Positions 8,541-15,043 of a stretch of 21,038 nt of DNA are shown here, piece after piece. The translations under genes and the position numbers were made by a program. The notes below the pieces were generated by a model. The model was given only the letters and a program-made list of their open reading frames with translations. It searched no databases and was not told the origin of the DNA. The stretch's first letter is position 1; the number at the start of each line of letters is the position of its first letter. The stretch is from Rickettsiales bacterium (lineage in GTDB: Bacteria; Pseudomonadota; Alphaproteobacteria; Rickettsiales; UBA1997), in the NCBI GenBank assembly GCA_028040005.1, contig JAOFKK010000006.1:1-21038 (forward strand), given 5' to 3'.

Positions 8541-8573
8541 GGGTAATGAATTAATAAATTATCTTCCCGAAAA

Positions 8574-9839
8574 TTAATTTTCCCTATAATTTGCAATTCT
8601 ATCTTCAATCTCACCCCTAAAATGTTTGATCAAGCCCTGAATTGGCCAAGCAGCAGCATCACCAAGAGCGCAAATTGTGTGACCTTCAATTTGTTTGGTC
8701 AAATCATATAATTTGTCAATTTCTTCCACTTTAGCATTACCCCTTACAAAGCGATACATAATGCGCTCCAACCAGCCAGTACCTTCACGGCAAGGCGTGC
8801 ATTGACCACAAGATTCATGCTTATAAAAGTGAGAAAGTCTGGCAATTGCTTCAATAATATCAGTTGATTTATTCATAACAATAATACCTGCTGTACCAAG
8901 GCCAGAACCAACCGCTTTTAATGAGTCAAAATCAAGATTAATATTATCGCAAATATCTTTTGGAATTAATGGTACTGAAGATCCACCCGGAATTACCGCT
9001 AAAAGATTATCCCAACCGCCAATTACACCACCACAATATTCATCAATTAAAGTACGAAGTGGAATACCCATTTCTTCCTCAACATTACAAGGGCTATTAA
9101 CATGGCCCGAAACACAAAAGATCTTGGTTCCTGTGTTATTTTTTGGACCAATAGAGGCAAACCAATCGGCACCACGGCGTAAAATTGTTGGTACAACAGC
9201 AACTGACTCAACATTATTAACGATAGTTGGGCAACCATAAAGACCAACCAAAGCAGGAAAAGGTGGCTTTAAACGAGGTTGACCCTTATTACCTTCAATT
9301 GATTCTAAAAGAGCAGTTTCTTCACCACAAATATAAGCGCCAGCGCCACGATGAATATAAATATCAACATCCCAACCAAGGGTTGAATCTTTACCGATTA
9401 ATTTATCATCATAGGCTTCATCAATTGCTTTTTGCAAGGCAACTGCCTCATTATAATATTCACCCCTAATATAAACATAACAAGTGTTAGAATTGATAGC
9501 GCGACAGCCATAAATAATGCCTTCAATTAATTTGTGAGGCTCATAACGCAAAATATCGCGATCCTTACAAGTACCAGGCTCAGACTCGTCAGCATTAATT
9601 ACCAAATAATGGGGCTTTTCAACCTTTTTTGGCGCAAAAGACCATTTTAAACCAGTAGCAAAACCTGCACCACCACGACCCCTAAGGCCAGATGCTTTGA
9701 CTTGTTCAATTAGCCATTCGGAGCCTTTTTCTAAAAAATTACTAGTATCCTTCCAATCACCTCTGGCTTTTGCAGCTGTTAAATCTGGCGAATTATTGCC
9801 TAAAAGATTGGTAAAAATTTTATTTTCTTCCTTAATCAT
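8574..9839 (-). CDS. nuoF: NADH-quinone oxidoreductase subunit F
   Basis: NuoF is the NADH-binding, FMN-carrying subunit of respiratory complex I on the cytoplasmic arm. With the start used here it has 421 residues, normal for alphaproteobacteria. GRGGAGFATGLKW at 54-66 is the nucleotide-binding loop, NADESEPGTCKDR at 82-94 belongs to the FMN pocket, and cysteines 344, 347, 350 (ESCGQCTPCREG) and 390 (TICALGD) bind the N3 [4Fe-4S] cluster. The reading frame is open for 18 more codons upstream, but the ATG at 9837-9839 gives the usual N-terminus (MIKEENKIFTNL), and a promoter overlaps the extension. No other nuo gene is in the window. It is the first gene of the long minus-strand block. Confidence 0.95.
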   Translation of the reverse strand: MIKEENKIFTNLLGNNSPDLTAAKARGDWKDTSNFLEKGSEWLIEQVKASGLRGRGGAGFATGLKWSFAPKKVEKPHYLVINADESEPGTCKDRDILRYEPHKLIEGIIYGCRAINSNTCYVYIRGEYYNEAVALQKAIDEAYDDKLIGKDSTLGWDVDIYIHRGAGAYICGEETALLESIEGNKGQPRLKPPFPALVGLYGCPTIVNNVESVAVVPTILRRGADWFASIGPKNNTGTKIFCVSGHVNSPCNVEEEMGIPLRTLIDEYCGGVIGGWDNLLAVIPGGSSVPLIPKDICDNINLDFDSLKAVGSGLGTAGIIVMNKSTDIIEAIARLSHFYKHESCGQCTPCREGTGWLERIMYRFVRGNAKVEEIDKLYDLTKQIEGHTICALGDAAAWPIQGLIKHFRGEIEDRIANYREN

Positions 9840-9865
9840 AAATGAAATTAAATTGATTTTCTCCC

Positions 9866-9893
9866 ATAATAATATTTTCAAGAGATTTATCAA
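9866..9893 (-). promoter_or_regulatory. Predicted sigma70 promoter of the nuoF block
   Basis: Read on the minus strand, a -35 box TTGATA (9888-9893) and a -10 box TATTAT (9866-9871) are separated by 16 bp; each matches consensus at five of six positions. The start of transcription would be near 9859, about 20 bases before the nuoF ATG. It lies in the 124 bp gap between the divergent nuoF and lpxI genes. AT-rich DNA gives many chance matches, so confidence is moderate. No comparable plus-strand promoter for lpxI was found. Confidence 0.5.
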
Positions 9894-9963
9894 GAAAAAT
9901 TTTTATAGAATTGCTATTTATTTTAAATTATGGAAAAATTGGGTCATAAACTATTTAAAATTT

Positions 9964-10779
9964 ATGACAATATGTATTATAGCTGGTAAGGGTGACTTGC
10001 CAAAAATGGCTATCAAAAAACTACAATCAGAGAAGAAAAATTTTAAATTAGCATTAATTGCCGATCAGGATTATGATGATGAAATAAAAAATTATCCTCA
10101 TCAAATATTTCCTTTTGGTCATATTGGTGCTTTTTTACAATTTACTAAGGAAGCAAAAATTTCTAAAATTGTAATGGTTGGCGCAGTTAAAAAGCCATCT
10201 CTTGCTGCTTTAAAATTTGACAAAATGGGTATGATTTTGCTTTCTAAAATTTTAAAACAAAAATTATTTGGTGATGATAATTTACTTTCAACCATTATTG
10301 ATTTTTTTGAAAAGAAAGGTTTAAAAATTATTGGAATTGACGAAATTATCGATGATTTATTAATAGAAAAAGGTATTTTAGGCAAAATTAAAGCTGATAA
10401 GAATTATCTTAAGGATATAGAAATTGGTAAAAATGCCCTTCAAACTACTTCCGATTTAGATTTGGGGCAATCAATTATTATACAACAAAAATTAATCGTA
10501 GCAATCGAAGCCTTAGAAGGAACTGATGAATTAATTAAAAGATCAAAAAAAATCCAATTAGAAGGCGGTTCTAAGCCAATTTTGGTCAAAATGAAGAAAA
10601 AAAACCAAAATAAAAAAGTTGACCTGCCTGCCTTTGGCATTAAAACAGTCAAAAATCTAGTTCAAAATAACTTTGCTGGCGCTGCCCTTGAAGCTGGATC
10701 TTGCCTAATTATTAATAAAAAGGAGGTTACCGAATATGCTAATAAAAATGGAATTTTTATTCTAGGTGTCAAAAATTAA
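9964..10779 (+). CDS. lpxI: UDP-2,3-diacylglucosamine pyrophosphatase LpxI
   Basis: LpxI hydrolyses UDP-2,3-diacylglucosamine to lipid X and UMP in lipid A synthesis and replaces LpxH in most alphaproteobacteria. The 271-residue protein has AGKGDLP at 7-13, GAVKKPSL at 73-80, LFGDDNLL at 101-108 with FEKKGLKIIG following, DLDLGQS at 164-170, AIEALEGTDELIKR at 180-193 and the catalytic-region VDLPAFGIKTV from 219. D220 there probably corresponds to the Asp studied in Caulobacter LpxI. The frame is open far upstream into nuoF antisense sequence, but the ATG at 9964 gives the family N-terminus (MTICIIAGKG). The stop overlaps the yraN start by 14 bp. Its presence implies that the organism makes lipid A, unlike Anaplasmataceae. 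It is separated from lpxA, lpxB and lpxD. Confidence 0.93.
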   Translation: MTICIIAGKGDLPKMAIKKLQSEKKNFKLALIADQDYDDEIKNYPHQIFPFGHIGAFLQFTKEAKISKIVMVGAVKKPSLAALKFDKMGMILLSKILKQKLFGDDNLLSTIIDFFEKKGLKIIGIDEIIDDLLIEKGILGKIKADKNYLKDIEIGKNALQTTSDLDLGQSIIIQQKLIVAIEALEGTDELIKRSKKIQLEGGSKPILVKMKKKNQNKKVDLPAFGIKTVKNLVQNNFAGAALEAGSCLIINKKEVTEYANKNGIFILGVKN

Positions 10780-11113
10780 AAATAGAAAATTTGGAATATT
10801 AGCTGAATTTATTGCTACTATTTATTTAAAATTAAAATTTTATCGGATTATAGCGAGAAATTACCGCAATAAATTGGGTGAAATTGACATTATTGCTATT
10901 AAAAATAATAATATAATAGCAATTGAAGTTAAGGCCAGAAAAAAAGATTATTTATTGGAAGAAATTTTAACAAAAAATCAAATAAATAGAATTAAAAGAT
11001 CAATGAATATTTTTTATTCTAGAAAAAAATATTATGGCAAATATAATATGAGATTTGATTTAATAATCATCAAACCTTATAAATTACCCCAACATTATAA
11101 AAATTTTTTTTAA
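10766..11113 (+). CDS. yraN: UPF0102 family protein YraN, nuclease fold
   Basis: This 115-residue protein matches YraN/UPF0102, a small widespread family with the endonuclease-like PD-(D/E)xK fold and no firmly established role. GILAEFIATIYL at 10-21 contains the conserved Glu (E14); NYRNKLGEIDIIA at 32-44 gives E39 and D41; and IEVKARK from 53 gives E54 and K56, together the expected catalytic arrangement. The start is a GTG at 10766-10768 inside the end of lpxI, overlapping it by 14 bp; no ATG lies close to the conserved N-terminus. Translational coupling to lpxI is likely. The ORF ends 2 bp before the next gene. Confidence 0.9.
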   Translation: MSKIKNRKFGILAEFIATIYLKLKFYRIIARNYRNKLGEIDIIAIKNNNIIAIEVKARKKDYLLEEILTKNQINRIKRSMNIFYSRKKYYGKYNMRFDLIIIKPYKLPQHYKNFF

Positions 11114-11115
11114 TT

Positions 11116-11793
11116 ATGTATAAATTATATCATCAAATATTATGCCCCTTCTCTCGTAAAGTTAGGATTTGCTTAGCAGCAAGAGATATTAATTTTGAAC
11201 TAATAAAAGAGAATTTTTGGGAAAGAAGAAGAGAATTTATCGCCTTAAATCCAGCTCTTACAGTGCCTGTTTTATTGGATGATCATGGTAAGGCAATTTG
11301 TGGAAGCTATGTCATAACCGAATATTTGGAAGAAAAATATGGTCAAAATAATTCATTAATTGGTCAAAATATTGATGAAAAATCCGAAGCTAGAAGAATT
11401 CAATCATGGTTTGATGAAAAATTCTTTAATGATGTTAGTAAATATATTATTTATGAAAAATATTTTAAAAAATTCTTAAATAAAAAATCAGCATCACCCG
11501 AATCTTATATTTTAAATACCGCTTCCGAAAATCTTACAACTCACCTTAATTATATTGAATTTTTAACCGAAGGAAGGCAGTATTTAGCAGCTGATCGCAT
11601 TACTATTGCCGATTTTGCTGCTGCCGCCCATATTTCGGTACTTGATTATTTTGGCTATATTAATTGGCGTAACTATCCAATGGTTAAATCTTGGTATGTT
11701 TTGGTTAAATCACATCAAAGCTTTGGTGGAATTTTAAAGGACAGAATTGCCAATATCACCCCACCAGAATATTATAATAAATTAGATTTTTAG
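11116..11793 (+). CDS. fzlA: FzlA-like glutathione S-transferase-fold protein (cell division)
   Basis: This 225-residue protein has a GST fold: an N-terminal thioredoxin-like domain with CPFSRKVR at 10-17 and the cis-proline VPVL at 50-53, then an all-helical domain from about 90. Several stretches match, from memory, the alphaproteobacterial FzlA group rather than general GSTs: ENFWERRREFIALNPA near 32-47, SWFDEKFFNDV, the ADRITIADFAAAAHISVLDY segment, and the C-terminal PPEYYNKLDF at 216-225. In Caulobacter FzlA binds FtsZ, curves its filaments and promotes constriction, and the C-terminal tail is functionally important. The ATG start lies 2 bp after yraN. Its stop overlaps by 3 bp the stop of the convergent orphan gene. 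If not FzlA, it would be an SspA-like or general GST family protein. Confidence 0.75.
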   Translation: MYKLYHQILCPFSRKVRICLAARDINFELIKENFWERRREFIALNPALTVPVLLDDHGKAICGSYVITEYLEEKYGQNNSLIGQNIDEKSEARRIQSWFDEKFFNDVSKYIIYEKYFKKFLNKKSASPESYILNTASENLTTHLNYIEFLTEGRQYLAADRITIADFAAAAHISVLDYFGYINWRNYPMVKSWYVLVKSHQSFGGILKDRIANITPPEYYNKLDF

Positions 11794-12245
11794 CATTTAC
11801 CCCCCTCTCTTCCTCCGAGGCAGGATCCTAATAAATATTTTACACCCTCTACTGCTATATTTTTTGCTGATGGTACTCCTTCCAAGTAACTCTGCGTCAC
11901 TCTTGAAAAACCCGGCAGATCACCCATATTACGAACGCCATGTGAAATACCACTTACATACTCTGAAGCTTGATCTAATAAGCCCTCAGGCGATCCATCA
12001 TATATTTTTGATCCTGCTACAGCACCAACAACAGCAACAACTATAACTACACTAGATGATAACGAGAGCCCTGCTGCAAAAGTTGCTGACCCTGCTGCCC
12101 ATGTGGTGGCAGTGCAGACCCCCAATGCTACCGCTCCCGCTCCTGCCGCCGCCGCTTCTGCAGCAAAAGCTCTATCTCTTTGTTGTTGTGTTGTTAACAC
12201 TTTTGTTACACCTTGTGTATTATACGATTCTCTTGGTTTTGTCAT
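11790..12245 (-). CDS. Orphan alanine-rich protein with hydrophobic hairpin, atypical GC
   Basis: I do not recognise this 151-residue protein. Residues 1-26 are polar and basic with Gln/Thr repeats, 27-79 are a long Ala/Gly/Val-rich hydrophobic stretch that could form two membrane helices (about 31-50 and 56-79) with small-residue packing, and 80-151 are a polar glycine-containing tail ending in GGREGGKC. There is no classical signal peptide. By my count the gene is about 45 percent GC, with 60 percent in the part coding the Ala-rich core, against roughly 25 percent in neighbours, so base use is markedly foreign. It has a near-consensus promoter directly upstream and converges on fzlA with overlapping stops. 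A membrane-active or secreted protein, or recent acquisition, are possibilities; neither is shown. Confidence 0.7.
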   Translation of the reverse strand: MTKPRESYNTQGVTKVLTTQQQRDRAFAAEAAAAGAGAVALGVCTATTWAAGSATFAAGLSLSSSVVIVVAVVGAVAGSKIYDGSPEGLLDQASEYVSGISHGVRNMGDLPGFSRVTQSYLEGVPSAKNIAVEGVKYLLGSCLGGREGGKC

Positions 12246-12281
12246 ATTTTCTTAATTAATTGCTATTACTTACTAATAACT

Positions 12282-12310
12282 ATTATATCATAAAAATAGG
12301 CTCTTGTCAA
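12282..12310 (-). promoter_or_regulatory. Near-consensus extended -10 sigma70 promoter of the Ala-rich orphan
   Basis: On the minus strand there is a perfect -35 box TTGACA (12305-12310), a 17 bp spacer and a perfect -10 box TATAAT (12282-12287) preceded by TG one base away, giving an extended -10 (TGATATAAT). Transcription would begin near 12275, about 30 bases before the ATG at 12245. A weak purine stretch AAGAAAA lies just before that ATG. This is the best promoter I found in the window. Confidence 0.8.
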
Positions 12311-12345
12311 ATCTTAAGAAAATTTGGGATGGGATTATGTAAATT

Positions 12346-12864
12346 TTAAGATATATCTTCTATATCCATAATATCAACTGCCTTAATTAATAAATCGGAA
12401 TTTGGTCTAATAATAATTACAGAGACAATCTCATTAACTATATTTGAACATTTAATAATGAAACTCTCAAATTCTTTTTCAGTAAATTCACCATTATCAC
12501 CACGAGCTTTAAGAATATTGGTATAGGATAAATTTAAATCATGAATTTGCTCTGAATTGGCAAAATAATATATTTTATCATAATCTAAGGTAATAAATGA
12601 TCCATTTTTAGAACCATTCATTGATAATTTAATTAAAGTAAAAAATATATTACCATAATTTCTGTCTATATTTTTTAATTTTAACTTTAATTTCACGGAA
12701 TTAGAAATATCAGATTTTGAAGACCCCTGAAACTCGCCGATTAATTGTTGTAAAATATCAGATAATTCCTCTATATCTTGCTTCTCTTTTTGTAATTCAG
12801 AAGCTATTGTAGTCAATAAATTGTCACTATATAGAGGATTGATTTTATCTAAATCTATTGCCAT
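12346..12864 (-). CDS. Hypothetical protein, cytoplasmic, helical N-terminus
   Basis: I do not recognise this 172-residue protein. It has no signal peptide or membrane helix. Residues 20-46 form a charged amphipathic helix that could be a short coiled coil (ELQKEKQDIEELSDILQQL). The middle is basic and mixed, and the end (from about 130) has a hydrophobic helix and an acidic C-terminus, MDIEDIS. Base composition is as AT-rich as its neighbours. Its ATG lies inside the end of the kinase gene, overlapping by 10 bp, so the two are translationally coupled and the product may act with the kinase. An imperfect AT-rich inverted repeat (about 12307-12349) follows the stop but is not a convincing terminator. 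Confidence 0.7.
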   Translation of the reverse strand: MAIDLDKINPLYSDNLLTTIASELQKEKQDIEELSDILQQLIGEFQGSSKSDISNSVKLKLKLKNIDRNYGNIFFTLIKLSMNGSKNGSFITLDYDKIYYFANSEQIHDLNLSYTNILKARGDNGEFTEKEFESFIIKCSNIVNEIVSVIIIRPNSDLLIKAVDIMDIEDIS

Positions 12865-13826
12865 TTTAAAAATAATTTAAGATTATTAAAAATATTCTTT
12901 TGATCTAAAATAGGTAATATATATTCCATTACCCTATCTATCAAATTAAGATATTTTATGTTATTATGTTCCAATCCTTGTCTTGCAAAAACACCTAATA
13001 TTTTAATATTTCTCTGTAAAGATAAAATATTATAATCCATTATAAATTGCTGATCATCAATATTGCTTTCTTTTATATAACAATCAATCATATTCTTTTG
13101 TATATCTTTTGATACATCGCGTCTGGCATCTTGCAAAAATGATACCATATCATAAGCCCTAGAACCCAAAACAGCATCCTGAAAATCAATTAAACCTATT
13201 TTTTTATGATCTTTGTTATTATCAAGAAAAAACAGATTATCTGCGTGATAATCTCTTAATACTAAAAATCTATCATCAGATAAATTATCAAAAATTTCTA
13301 ACCAGATATTTTTAAAATCTTCTGTTTCAAGGTAAGATAAATTATGTTTTTTGATTAATTTTAAATAATAATCGATAAAAATTTGTAATTCTTGTAATAA
13401 TAAATCATTATTATATTCAGGAAGATCAATATGATCCAAGTTAATTTTATGAAGTTTAATTAATAAATCAGTCGCATATTTATAAATGTTACTTTCATTT
13501 ATAATTAAATCATTACCATGATATTTGGATAAAATATGATTAAAACTATTATTGCCAAAATCTTCCGATAATAAAAATCCGTTCTTTTGATCTATTTGAT
13601 AGATTTTCGGTGCCAAAAAATCATTATCTCTCAAAAAATTATCAATCTTAATAAAAGGATCTAAATTAATAAGATCTATAGGAGCGTTCATTAAAATAAA
13701 ATGATTACCCTTATGAAAAATTCTATCATAAGTACGAGGTGAGCAATCACCTGGAATTGAGTTAATTTTATAAGATGATTTAAAATAATTATCCAAAAAT
13801 GTTTTTTTAATAAGGCTCCTATCCAT
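12855..13826 (-). CDS. AmgK-like aminoglycoside phosphotransferase-fold sugar kinase
   Basis: This 323-residue protein has the aminoglycoside phosphotransferase (APH) kinase fold. GDCSPRTYDRI at 26-36 corresponds to the N-lobe ATP-binding strands, LLSEDFGNNSF at 85-95 to the hinge, LRDYHADN at 190-197 to the catalytic loop (base D192, metal ligand N197) and IGLIDFQDAVLGSRAYDMVSFLQDARRDV from 210 to the metal-binding loop (D214). The IDFQDA...YD..S..QDARRDV pattern is that of the AmgK group, whose Pseudomonas member phosphorylates the anomeric position of MurNAc and GlcNAc in cell-wall recycling. In many bacteria it neighbours tsaE or murU; neither is here. The ATG overlaps the SPOR gene stop by one base. 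Substrate specificity is inferred, not visible. Confidence 0.82.
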   Translation of the reverse strand: MDRSLIKKTFLDNYFKSSYKINSIPGDCSPRTYDRIFHKGNHFILMNAPIDLINLDPFIKIDNFLRDNDFLAPKIYQIDQKNGFLLSEDFGNNSFNHILSKYHGNDLIINESNIYKYATDLLIKLHKINLDHIDLPEYNNDLLLQELQIFIDYYLKLIKKHNLSYLETEDFKNIWLEIFDNLSDDRFLVLRDYHADNLFFLDNNKDHKKIGLIDFQDAVLGSRAYDMVSFLQDARRDVSKDIQKNMIDCYIKESNIDDQQFIMDYNILSLQRNIKILGVFARQGLEHNNIKYLNLIDRVMEYILPILDQKNIFNNLKLFLKWQ

Positions 13827-14533
13827 TATTTAAATTTGTAATAAAAAGCGTCTTTATAGCCGGACTTCTTTAAATTTTGTAATTTTTTATTACCATCTTT
13901 TTTATTTTTAAAAGGCCCTATGACTAATTTATGATAGGTTTTTTTACCTATCTTAACCGATAAAACCCTACTATTAATAAGTTTTTTTTGCTTTTGAGCT
14001 TTGATTGCCTTCATTTTATTGCTAAAGGATGCAATTTGGATTAATAAATCACCTCTTTTAATTTTTTTCTTTGTGCGTTCTTTTTTTACAGATTTTTTTT
14101 GTTCAATTTTTGCTATTACTGAGTCTTTTTTATTAATCCTATCATTATTTAAATCATATATTATTGCAGCAGATTCTGGTTTTTCTTGCGCTATATTTGA
14201 TGTTTTTGGTGATCTTAATGGCGATTGGTCGCTATTTAACAAATTATTGTTAATTGGGTTATTTTTTATTTTATTAATGGCGGGTATATCTTGAGCAGCA
14301 ATGATAGAATTTGATGTTTGAGAGTTAATCTGATAATTTGACTCCTCATATGATTGATCCCTTTTTTGATCAGTTAAATATTGAATATTTAATTGTGGAG
14401 TAAAAGTTTTTACTTTTTTTGGTTTACCCTTAGAATCAACGATTCTAATATAGGTCTTATCCTGATCATGATTATATAAATAACCACAAGCGGATAAATT
14501 TATTATAATTATAAAAATTAATAATTGTTTCAT
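13826..14533 (-). CDS. SPOR-domain lipoprotein
   Basis: This 235-residue protein starts with a lipoprotein signal: hydrophobic residues 4-12, then a lipobox LSAC with the lipidated cysteine at 16. A long polar linker rich in Asn, Gln, Lys and Ser (about 20-160) leads to a C-terminal SPOR domain at about 161-233 (GDLLIQIASFSNKMKA through KLVIGPFKNKKDG to GYKDAFYYK). SPOR domains bind denuded glycan strands at division sites, so the protein is probably membrane-anchored in the periplasm and recruited to septal peptidoglycan. It heads the operon with the AmgK-like kinase. Its ATG is only 6 bp from the divergent rimM ATG, so its promoter must lie within rimM. RlpA would need a double-psi barrel, which I do not see. 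Confidence 0.85.
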   Translation of the reverse strand: MKQLLIFIIIINLSACGYLYNHDQDKTYIRIVDSKGKPKKVKTFTPQLNIQYLTDQKRDQSYEESNYQINSQTSNSIIAAQDIPAINKIKNNPINNNLLNSDQSPLRSPKTSNIAQEKPESAAIIYDLNNDRINKKDSVIAKIEQKKSVKKERTKKKIKRGDLLIQIASFSNKMKAIKAQKQKKLINSRVLSVKIGKKTYHKLVIGPFKNKKDGNKKLQNLKKSGYKDAFYYKFK

Positions 14534-14539
14534 TATAAT

Positions 14540-15043
14540 ATGCAGATCTTAATTGCAAAAATTACCTCCCCACACGGAATAAAAGGCCAAGTAAAATTAA
14601 TTAGCTATTTAGAAAATCCTTCCGATTTAGAAAAATATAATTCAATTTTTACAAAAGATAATAAAAATTTCAAAATAAAATTACTTAGAAGTGTAAAACA
14701 AAATATTTATATAGCAAAAATAAATGACATTAATGATCGCAATAAGGCTGAGGAGATAAAAAATACCAAACTTTTTATAGATCAAAAAGAATTAAAAATA
14801 TTATCCAATGATCAATTTTATTATCATGATTTAATTGGAATAGATGTTAAAAATATAGAAGGTAAAAAAATTGCAATAGTTAAAAATATTATGAATTTTG
14901 GTGCAGGAGATTTATTTGAAGTTGATTTTACTGATGATAATTACAATAATCAGATGAATATATTGCCCTTTAATAATGAAATTGTAACAGAAATCAATTT
15001 AGAAGAAAAATACATGATAATTACAGCAATGAATATATTATGA
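14540..15043 (+). CDS. rimM: Ribosome maturation factor RimM
   Basis: RimM binds ribosomal protein S19 and assists maturation of the 30S subunit head. The 167-residue protein has the RimM N-terminal barrel (ILIAKITSPHGIKGQVKLISYLENP, the SPHGIKGQVK being the family signature), then a C-terminal PRC-barrel domain (FYYHDLIGIDV onward, with VKNIMNFGAGDLFEVDF, and LPFNNEIVTEINLEEKYMII near the end). The ATG at 14540 gives the standard N-terminus; an in-frame TTG at 14525 would overlap the divergent SPOR gene. rimM usually sits between rpsP and trmD; here it is instead followed, with a 4 bp ATGA overlap, by a dipeptidase gene. The ordinary ribosomal cluster is therefore broken in this genome. Confidence 0.93.
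   Translation: MQILIAKITSPHGIKGQVKLISYLENPSDLEKYNSIFTKDNKNFKIKLLRSVKQNIYIAKINDINDRNKAEEIKNTKLFIDQKELKILSNDQFYYHDLIGIDVKNIEGKKIAIVKNIMNFGAGDLFEVDFTDDNYNNQMNILPFNNEIVTEINLEEKYMIITAMNIL

Noticed and set aside
9840..9893. 18-residue N-terminal extension of nuoF
   Set aside because: It overlaps the predicted promoter, and the ATG at 9837-9839 matches the usual NuoF start.
9697..9963. N-terminal extension of lpxI into nuoF
   Set aside because: It is antisense to conserved nuoF codons and absent from the LpxI family; the ATG at 9964 restores the normal start.
12056..12259. Plus-strand Leu/Pro-rich frame opposite the Ala-rich orphan
   Set aside because: The composition is a by-product of reading GC-rich Ala/Gly codons backwards; the minus strand has the promoter.
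12307..12349. AT-rich inverted repeat after the hypothetical gene as a terminator
   Set aside because: The stem is short, imperfect and A/T only, and part of it belongs to the promoter region of the next gene.
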